A stretch of 36,514 nucleotides of DNA from Thermoleophilum album (lineage in GTDB: Bacteria; Actinomycetota; Thermoleophilia; Solirubrobacterales; Thermoleophilaceae), in NCBI RefSeq assembly GCF_900108055.1, contig NZ_FNWJ01000003.1:1-36514 (forward strand). Direction: 5' to 3'. This document shows, piece after piece, positions 31,625-36,514 of this stretch (positions are counted from its first letter, which is position 1; the number at the start of each line of letters is the position of its first letter). The notes under the pieces were generated by a model, which worked only from the letters and a program-made list of their open reading frames with translations, did not search any database and had not been told where the DNA came from. The position numbers and the translations under genes are program-made.

Positions 31625-32422
31625 ATGGACATTGCCGTCATCACCATCGGAATCGACCCGACGATCGAGCTCGGGCCGATCACGCTCGCGTGGCATGGGA
31701 TCGGGATTGCCGCTGGCATCGCGGTGGGCGCGGTGTTCGCGCGGCGATATGCGAGCGAGCGCGACCTCGATCGCGAGGCGCTTCTCAGCGCCGTGATCGT
31801 CATCGCCCTGGCCGGGATCGTCGGCGCACGGTTGTTTTTCCTCTTAGAGAACGACCCGGGCGCGCTCCTCCGCCCGGCCGACTGGTTCGGCACCAACGGC
31901 TTTGCGTTCTACGGCGGGATGATCTTCGGAACCGCAGCCGCTGCGCTGTTTCTGTGGCGGACCCGGCTCGGACTCCGCTATCTCGACGCCATCGCGGCGG
32001 GCTTTCCGATCGGCATGGCCGTCGGCCGCGTCGGTGATGTCATCAACGGCGAGCACTACGGTCCGCCTAGCGACCTACCGTGGGCCGTCCGCAACACCCA
32101 CCCCGACGCGGACGTTCCGAGCACAGCCATGGCCTACCACTCCGGTGGGCTGTACGAGGTCGTGCTCGCCCTTGTCATGTTCGCGGTCATCTGGCCGCTG
32201 CGACACCGTTTCCAGAAGCAGCTGACGCTGCTATGGACCGTCGTCGGCGCCTACGGCTTGGGCCGCTTCGTCATGTTCTTCTACCGCGCCGACAGCGAGG
32301 ACGCCGCTCTGGGTCTCAACGGCGCGCAGTGGACAAGTGTTGCGCTGGTCGGCATCGCGGCGGTCGGGATCGCGTGGGCGAAACTTCGGAAACGAGGCAG
32401 TTCGGCGTCCGACAGACCGTAG
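31625..32422 (+). CDS. lgt: prolipoprotein diacylglyceryl transferase
   Basis: 265 aa with about seven membrane segments. Signature regions are GARLFFLLENDPG, GFAFYGGMIFG and GMAVGRVGDVINGEHYGPP (the Lgt signature, usually GRxGNFxNxE; here Asp replaces Asn). The enzyme moves diacylglyceryl from phosphatidylglycerol to the lipobox Cys. It is shorter than many actinobacterial Lgt proteins and may be an accessory copy. It begins 13 bp after the lipoprotein gene, with a weak ribosome binding site. The stop lies inside operator site 14 just before the blaI-type gene. Confidence 0.88.
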   Translation: MDIAVITIGIDPTIELGPITLAWHGIGIAAGIAVGAVFARRYASERDLDREALLSAVIVIALAGIVGARLFFLLENDPGALLRPADWFGTNGFAFYGGMIFGTAAAALFLWRTRLGLRYLDAIAAGFPIGMAVGRVGDVINGEHYGPPSDLPWAVRNTHPDADVPSTAMAYHSGGLYEVVLALVMFAVIWPLRHRFQKQLTLLWTVVGAYGLGRFVMFFYRADSEDAALGLNGAQWTSVALVGIAAVGIAWAKLRKRGSSASDRP

Positions 32423-32424
32423 TA
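32408..32424. promoter_or_regulatory. 17-bp operator, site 14, in front of the BlaI-type repressor
   Basis: TCCGACAGACCGTAGTA, one mismatch, 16 bp upstream of the repressor ATG and overlapping the lgt stop. This is the main reason for assigning the motif to this repressor (autoregulation). Confidence 0.62.
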
Positions 32425-32440
32425 CCCTCGAAGCACTCCC

Positions 32441-32842
32441 ATGGCGGCCCCCAAGAAGGAACTCGACTTCAGCGGCGAGCTGCAGAATGCCGTGATGGCG
32501 GCGGTGTGGGAACTGGGGGAGGCGAAGGTCGACGACGTCCGCAACTTGCTCCCAAGGCGACGGCGCCCGGCGTACAACACGGTCCAGACCGTGATGAACC
32601 GGCTCGTGGAGCGCGGGCTCCTCAAACGTACGCGCCAGGGCAACGCCTACGTGTACAGCGCGAAGCTTGCAGAGGCCGAGTACCTGGCGCGTACGATCCA
32701 GACGCGCCTCGCCGGCGCGTCCCCCAGTGCACGGAGGGCCGTTCTCGTCAATCTCGTCGGCGAGCTCGAGAGCGACGACCTCGACGAGCTCGCTCGCTAC
32801 GCAAACCGCATCAGGCGGGCACGGGGGAAAGCCGGGTCATGA
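32441..32842 (+). CDS. BlaI/MecI/CopY-family transcriptional repressor
   Basis: 133 aa. The winged helix reads LQNAVMAAVWELGEAKVDDV, then AYNTVQTVMNRLVERGLLKRTRQGNAYVYSA, the family's hallmark recognition helix and wing. The C-terminal dimerisation helices follow. There is no CopY-type CxC copper hook, so it is not a direct copper sensor of that kind. Release from DNA is normally through cleavage by a partner protease, and the next gene overlaps it (ATGA) and encodes one. BlaI-family operators are CTACA/TGTAG palindromes; the 17-bp motif here has the same half-site core. Confidence 0.93.
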   Translation: MAAPKKELDFSGELQNAVMAAVWELGEAKVDDVRNLLPRRRRPAYNTVQTVMNRLVERGLLKRTRQGNAYVYSAKLAEAEYLARTIQTRLAGASPSARRAVLVNLVGELESDDLDELARYANRIRRARGKAGS

Positions 32843-33816
32843 CGGTGCAGCTGGCGGCCGCCGCGGTGCTCGCCGGCGCCCTCTCGCTACCCCACATTCT
32901 CCCGCTCCGCATCGTCGCGCCCACCACCGCGGCGACGATCTGGTTCGCCGCGCTGGCGCTGAGGGCGCTGACGGCGATCGGGCTTGCCGCCTTCGTGTTG
33001 CTCTACGTACCGCAGACCGGCGCGTTCCGGGCGGTCGCGGAGCGGTGCTGGCACGCGATCCTCCCGCTCTTGACAGACCATCTCGGCCCGTCAGCCCACC
33101 CGCTCGCTGACGCGGCGGTGATCTTGCCCGCGATGGTCCTCGCGACCTCGGCGGTCTGGGTCGCCTGCGGGCTCATCCGTGCGGCAGTAGCCGTGGACCT
33201 TCATATCCGGCGGCGCGCACGCGCTCGTGGACCGCTGGGGAGCACCGTCGTCGAGGACAACGACGTCGTCGTCGCGGTCGCCGGCATCGGTCGTGGGCGG
33301 ATCGTCGTCTCCGATACGGCTCTCGGCGTGCTTGATGCCGAGGAGCTTGAGGCGAGCGTTACGCACGAGCTCGGCCACATCAAGCGGCGGCACCGGCCGC
33401 TGCTCGTCCTTGGGTCGCTTCTCGCCGCGATCGGCCGCTGGCTCCCGGGCACGGCAGCGGCCGAGCGCGAGCTCGCGTTCAGCCTCGAGCGCGATGCCGA
33501 CGAGTTCGCGGTCTCACGCACCGCCAACCCGCTCGCGCTCGCAAGTGCGATCTGCAAGGCCGCTCAGGCGCGGGGCGCGAGCGCCATCGTTCCGGCCCTC
33601 GGAGGACGTGGCCCTGTCGGTCAACGCCTGGACGACCTGCTTGCCGGCGGCCGCCGGCGAGGCGGTCGCGGGCTGGAGCGTGCCGCGCGAGCGCTGGCCC
33701 TGCTCATGCTTGTGCTCGTCGGTCTCGTCGCCGTCACGATGCCTAGCTGGGCGCTGGCAGCGCCCAGCAAGCAGTCGGTCGACGCGACGCTCACAAGCTG
33801 TCACGACCACGCCTAG
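32839..33816 (+). CDS. BlaR1/M56 (M48-like) membrane metalloprotease
   Basis: 325 aa. About three N-terminal membrane helices precede a cytoplasmic protease with VTHELGHIKRRH (H176, E177, H180) and the downstream Glu region LERDADEFAVSR. A last helix (LALLMLVLVGLVAV) is followed by a short tail ending SCHDHA. Unlike true BlaR1 there is no large penicillin-binding sensor, so the signal must be read by the helices or the tail. The Cys-His-Asp-His end is a possible metal site, which is inference. The gene is translationally coupled to the repressor, which it presumably cleaves. Confidence 0.88.
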   Translation: MTVQLAAAAVLAGALSLPHILPLRIVAPTTAATIWFAALALRALTAIGLAAFVLLYVPQTGAFRAVAERCWHAILPLLTDHLGPSAHPLADAAVILPAMVLATSAVWVACGLIRAAVAVDLHIRRRARARGPLGSTVVEDNDVVVAVAGIGRGRIVVSDTALGVLDAEELEASVTHELGHIKRRHRPLLVLGSLLAAIGRWLPGTAAAERELAFSLERDADEFAVSRTANPLALASAICKAAQARGASAIVPALGGRGPVGQRLDDLLAGGRRRGGRGLERAARALALLMLVLVGLVAVTMPSWALAAPSKQSVDATLTSCHDHA

Positions 33817-33822
33817 CGGGCC

Positions 33823-33853
33823 GACCCGTCGGGTCTCAACCCGCGGCGCGCGG
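33823..33853. terminator. possible terminator hairpins between convergent genes
   Basis: GACCC-GTC-GGGTC (33823-33835) and CCGCG-GCG-CGCGG (33841-33853) lie in the gap between the protease gene and the convergent 33854 gene. There is no strong T-run. Confidence 0.4.
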
Positions 33854-34321
33854 TTACGGCTTCGCGCCTCGAGCCGTTCTAGAGGCCGACGGGTCGATAG
33901 GACAACCGCTCTCCAATAGCGCCAGGCGCCGCCGCACCGCGACGACGGCGAGCGTGACGGCCGTGATGCCGAGCAGCGGCTGAATCGGCTCGAAGTACGT
34001 CAGCGCGCCAGACACGCCGAGCGTCGCGACGACGAGCTTGTTGCAGATCGGGCAGCCGATCGCGAAGGTCCCGAGCAGGCCACCGCCGGTCGCCTGCGCC
34101 GTGCCGCGTGCATCGCGGCGCGCTACGACGTAGGTGGCGATCAGCACGCCAAGAGCGGCGCTCAGAATCGGCCACAGCACCAGGTCGAGCGTGCGGACTG
34201 CGGTCATCCGGTCAAACCACGGGTTCGGCAACACGTCCGTCGGAATGCCGATCGCCGCTGCTGCGAGGACCGTCGCGGGGACCGCGGCGAGCAACAGCCT
34301 GGCATTCAGCAGGAGCGTCAC
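33854..34321 (-). CDS. four-helix membrane protein with CPxC motif
   Basis: 155 aa from the GTG at 34321. There are four hydrophobic segments. A conserved-looking FAIGCPICNKLVVATLGVSGAL places a CPxC pair at a membrane boundary, suggesting thiol-disulfide chemistry or metal binding. The C-terminus carries another Cys (ESGCPIDP). Operator site 15 lies 23 bp upstream. TAGAAT is 7 bases before the GTG, so a leaderless transcript is plausible. The family name is not known to me. Confidence 0.7.
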   Translation of the reverse strand: MTLLLNARLLLAAVPATVLAAAAIGIPTDVLPNPWFDRMTAVRTLDLVLWPILSAALGVLIATYVVARRDARGTAQATGGGLLGTFAIGCPICNKLVVATLGVSGALTYFEPIQPLLGITAVTLAVVAVRRRLALLESGCPIDPSASRTARGAKP

Positions 34322-34344
34322 CTGGACGATTCTACGTACCTATC

Positions 34345-34361
34345 TCCGACGGACTGTAGGA
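34345..34361. promoter_or_regulatory. 17-bp operator, site 15 (exact match)
   Basis: TCCGACGGACTGTAGGA, exact match, upstream of the CPxC membrane protein. On the minus strand TACAGT inside it could be a -10 element. Confidence 0.68.
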
Positions 34362-34452
34362 GCCGGGCGGTAGAGCGCGGCGCGGCGCTCGCCAGGCAAG
34401 CCGTCAGCATCGCTAGTCTGCCGACGCGATCAGGGGCGCCTGATAAGGTGCG

Positions 34453-34469
34453 ACCGACATTTTGTAGGA
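34453..34469. promoter_or_regulatory. 17-bp operator, site 16
   Basis: ACCGACATTTTGTAGGA, one mismatch. It directly precedes riboswitch copy 3, in the same arrangement as site 10 with copy 2. GATAAGGT just upstream may be a -10 element. Confidence 0.62.
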
Positions 34470-34470
34470 A

Positions 34471-34608
34471 TTGCCGAATCCGCCACCCCTCGACGTGGCG
34501 GTACGGGGGACCCAGGTTTCGGGGCGAATCGGCCCGCCATAGGCCGTAGCGCAGCTCTTTCGGCGCGAGCCCGACAGCTAACCCCGGAGGCGCCCGACGA
34601 AAGAGAGG
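34471..34608 (+). promoter_or_regulatory. c-di-AMP riboswitch (ydaO-yuaA type), copy 3
   Basis: TTGCCGAATCCG, GGTACGGGGGACCCAGG, GGGGCGAATCGG, GTAGCGCAGCTCTTTC, GAGCCCGACAGCTAACCCCG and a closing GAAAGAGAGG appear in consensus order. GAGAGG doubles as the ribosome binding site, 8 bases before the ATG. Confidence 0.93.
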
Positions 34609-34616
34609 TCTGTCGC

Positions 34617-35651
34617 ATGTCACAGCCGGCCGTGCGCCACGCGGTCGTACTTGCCGTCGTGGCGGTGTTGACTGGAGCCGGTTCCGCCTACGGCGCCTTC
34701 GGAGACCGCCCGCTCGAGTCGGGCGACCGCGGCCAAGACGTCCGCGTCCTGCAGTCCTGGCTCACGCGGCTCGGTTTCCCGACGACGGTCGATGGCGCGT
34801 TCGGGGAGCTCACGGCCCGTGCCGTCTATCGCTACGAACGCGAGAACGGACTCAAGCGCGACCGCAAAGTCAGCCGCGCACAGGCCCGCCGCATGCGTCG
34901 ACAGGTCGAGGGCGAGGGCGCCGGCGCCCGAAGGACGGGTGACGACGAGGAAGAGCGCGTGTTCACCTTCGGGGAACGGGCGCTGCGCCGTGGCGATCGC
35001 GGCCGTGACGTGCGGGTCCTGCAGTCGTGGCTGGCTCGGCTTGGCATTCCGACCGAGGTCGACGGCGCGTTCGGCGCTCGAACCGAGGCGAACGTGAGGA
35101 GCTACGACGAGTGGAACGGGTTGCGGGTGAACGGTGAGGTGAGCCGGTCCCAGGCCCGGTTGATGCGCCGCCAGGTCGAAGAGGGCATGGATCTTCCTGC
35201 GACGCCGCCACCAGGTGGCGGTGACGCCAAGGTCGAGACGAGCGGATCGCACGTCTTTCCAGTCCAGGGCACGCACCGCTACGGCGACGGTTTGGGTGCC
35301 GGGCGCGGTCACCGCGGCGTCGACGTCTTCGCAGAGTGCCGCACTCCGCTCGTCGCTGCGCAGGGCGGCGAGGTCGACTACGCCGGATACAACTCGTCAG
35401 CCGGCTACGACGCCGTCATCAACGGTGCTGAGTCCGGGCAGGACTACATCTACATGCATATGTCCTCTGCGCCGCTGGTCAAGGCCGGCGACACCGTGCA
35501 GACCGGGCAGCAGATCGGAACCGTCGGCGAGACGGGCAATGCGAGTGGATGCCATCTCCACTTCGAGTTGTGGTCGGGGCCCGGCTGGTACAAGGGGGGC
35601 GACTTCCTCGACCCCCTGCCTGCTCTCCGCTCTTGGGATGGCCAGCAGTAG
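34617..35651 (+). CDS. secreted M23 peptidase with two peptidoglycan-binding repeats
   Basis: 344 aa. A signal peptide precedes two PG_binding_1 domains (about 33-85 and 125-175; each has GDRGxDVRVLQSWLxRLG and VDGAFG). A Pro/Gly linker leads to an M23 domain with GHRGVDVFAECRTPL, YMHMSSAPLV and CHLHFELWSGPGW. Its M23 half closely resembles that of 23939-25072, including GAGCxHLHFE-type ends and the shared operator/riboswitch leader, so the two are paralogues that kept their control region. It binds and cuts peptidoglycan. Confidence 0.93.
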   Translation: MSQPAVRHAVVLAVVAVLTGAGSAYGAFGDRPLESGDRGQDVRVLQSWLTRLGFPTTVDGAFGELTARAVYRYERENGLKRDRKVSRAQARRMRRQVEGEGAGARRTGDDEEERVFTFGERALRRGDRGRDVRVLQSWLARLGIPTEVDGAFGARTEANVRSYDEWNGLRVNGEVSRSQARLMRRQVEEGMDLPATPPPGGGDAKVETSGSHVFPVQGTHRYGDGLGAGRGHRGVDVFAECRTPLVAAQGGEVDYAGYNSSAGYDAVINGAESGQDYIYMHMSSAPLVKAGDTVQTGQQIGTVGETGNASGCHLHFELWSGPGWYKGGDFLDPLPALRSWDGQQ

Positions 35652-35696
35652 GCGACAAGGGGCGCCACCGCACGATCGTCCGGCGGTGCGTCGGGA

Positions 35697-35936
35697 TCAG
35701 AGACACGGCGGGCCGGCGCATCCACGCGCCGACCCGCCATGGTTTGCGCGCTCTTGAGCTATGCGAGCCATCTCGATGGCGCCCTCTTGGTGGGCCGTCA
35801 TGTCGGCGATGAACGCGGCGTCGGCTGAGTTGCCCGGAGCGGTGGTGTCGTCATCGCCCCAGCCGGTGGCCATAGCGCCCACGGCAATAACGGCAAGCGC
35901 CGCGAGTAGCAGCGCAAGCCAGGTCTTCGTTTTCAC
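35697..35936 (-). pseudogene. truncated DUF305-family gene
   Basis: 79 aa from the GTG at 35936. A signal helix (TWLALLLAALAVIAVGAMA) is followed by DAAFIADMTAHQEGAIEMARIAQERANH, the first metal-binding part of DUF305 (FIxxMxxHHxxAIxMA; here HQ instead of HH). The family normally continues for another 60-100 residues with a second His/Met segment. Here the frame runs instead into the hairpin at 35707-35738 and ends (GGSARGCAGPPCL). Probably a truncated gene fused to the terminator of the M23 gene. Confidence 0.65.
35707..35738. terminator. strong hairpin, likely terminator of the M23 gene
   Basis: GGCGGGCCGGCGC (35707-35719) pairs with GCGCCGACCCGCC (35726-35738), 13 bp with one mismatch, 56 bp after the M23 stop. 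On the plus strand ATGGTTTG follows, with only a short T-run. Confidence 0.6.
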
Positions 35937-35948
35937 GGTTCCACTTTC

Positions 35949-36033
35949 CTTTCGGTTGTGAGTACCTGCTGCGCACGCCTGGGCGCGGAGCCCGGTTCGT
36001 GAGCGCCTCTCTGGGCGCGCTCACAACCGAAAG
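35949..36033 (-). repeat. 85-bp region bounded by a 14-bp perfect inverted repeat
   Basis: CTTTCGGTTGTGAG at 35949-35962 is the exact reverse complement of CTCACAACCGAAAG at 36020-36033. Inside, GTGAGCGC (35999-36006) pairs with GCGCTCAC (36017-36024). As minus-strand RNA it would fold immediately before the DUF305 ribosome binding site. No target-site duplication was seen. Confidence 0.55.
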
Positions 36034-36472
36034 ACCTGCAGCAACGGCGGCCGCGCGCGCGAACATCGACCGGCGCGGCGGCGAACACAAACTGCGAGAA
36101 CCGGCGCTGCGAGCGGCACGCGCGGGCGCAACATCCACGCGCATAGCGCGAGCGCTGCGCCGACGGACACACCGGCGGTTTCGGTTAGGCCAGGCACATC
36201 ACCATCGCGTCGTCCATGTGCTCGCCGCCGATTGCGCTGTGTGCCGTCACGACGACGCCCGCGAGCGCCAGCACGGCTGCAAGAACCAGCAGCCGGGCGC
36301 CGCGGGCGGCGAAGCGTGTCGTTGACGGCGCTGAGCATTCCGAGACGTTACGGCCGCGCGTCCGAGCGCTGGCACGCAGCGTTCGTCGCAGCCGATTTCC
36401 CTCCCCGCCGCGAGACGCCGCGCTGTCCGCCCCGGTGTGGGCGGTGCAGCGCCTCGCGAAGGGACGGCGCAT
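36021..36472 (-). pseudogene. possible frameshifted small membrane protein gene
   Basis: On the minus strand one frame gives a membrane helix plus ARLLVLAAVLALAGVVVTAH and GEHMDDAMVMCLA, then a stop (36185). The neighbouring frame immediately continues ETAGVSVGAALALCAWMLRP and runs to 36021. A one-base change near 36188 would join them into a two-helix protein with a His/Met/Cys centre. No convincing start was found upstream. The sequence from about 36350 to the window end shows nothing I can name. Confidence 0.35.
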
Positions 36473-36514
36473 CCGTTCGCGGGAACGAATCGGCCCGCGG
36501 GGTTGCGGTCCCCC

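Noticed and set aside
32080-32838. Upstream extension of the protease frame across lgt and the repressor
   Set aside because: The extension is Arg-rich antisense-frame sequence; the ATG at 32839 overlapping the repressor stop is the natural start.
1-36514. CRISPR array, rRNA, prophage or complete insertion sequence
   Set aside because: No spaced direct repeats of CRISPR length, no rRNA-like sequence, no transposase, integrase or capsid genes were recognised.

Overview
The window is GC-rich throughout, uses GTG and TTG starts freely, and carries c-di-AMP (ydaO-type) riboswitches in front of secreted wall hydrolases. Together with the gene families present this points to an actinobacterium. 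A deep lineage such as Thermoleophilia is my guess from protein style (for example the CHAP and FliL-like proteins), but no rRNA or tRNA is present to prove it. No CRISPR array, rRNA, tRNA, phage or complete insertion sequence was seen.

Layout. 106-1494: a membrane protein and a TetR regulator. 1496-5189 (minus): a CHAP-domain wall hydrolase, an Asp-box lipoprotein and a three-gene ABC-2 exporter. 5321-7706 (plus): small membrane proteins, a frameshifted csoR relative, a LOG-family protein and a YjdF/DUF2238-like protein. 7849-10308: a copper-type P1B ATPase with an unusual CPD motif. 10542-16070 (minus): a carbon operon of phosphoketolase, beta-phosphoglucomutase-like HAD and GH65 phosphorylase. 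16137-17362 (minus): small membrane proteins and a cupredoxin-DUF2892 reading frame. 17531-22300: a Cys/His-rich secreted protein, a two-component system, a two-domain multicopper oxidase, a Met/His-rich peptide and a DoxX-like membrane protein. 22329-25072: two divergent M23 peptidases, each behind a c-di-AMP riboswitch. 25505-28944: tiny ORFs, an ICMT-like methyltransferase, CcmF and a DUF3817 protein. 28950-32422: a FliL-like protein, a membrane-anchored GNAT, an M15-like lipoprotein and Lgt. 32441-33816: a BlaI/MecI/CopY-family repressor with its M56/M48-like protease. 33854-36514: a CPxC membrane protein, a third riboswitch-controlled M23 peptidase and broken genes at the window edge.

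The unifying signal is a 17-bp palindrome, TCCKAC-N5-GTMGGA. I find it about 16 times, almost always between genes and often touching a start codon or core promoter. Eight copies match exactly. One copy sits 16 bp before the BlaI-type repressor gene, so the simplest reading is a locally clustered regulon of that repressor and its protease. It would join copper handling (P1B ATPase, cupredoxin, Asp-box lipoprotein), cytochrome c maturation (CcmF), membrane proteins and cell-wall hydrolases. Three M23 peptidase genes have this operator directly upstream of a c-di-AMP riboswitch, which suggests layered control by repressor and second messenger.

A second repeated signal, CTTCAC in 11-bp-phased direct repeats, precedes the multicopper oxidase, the Cys/His-rich secreted protein and the ICMT-like gene. 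It probably marks targets of the two-component system at 17970-20035.

Several loci look recently rearranged: a 22-bp tandem duplication that doubles an operator and a start codon, a 26-bp tandem duplication in the P1B ATPase leader, a csoR relative with a one-base frameshift and no copper ligands, and a DUF305 gene cut short at a hairpin.
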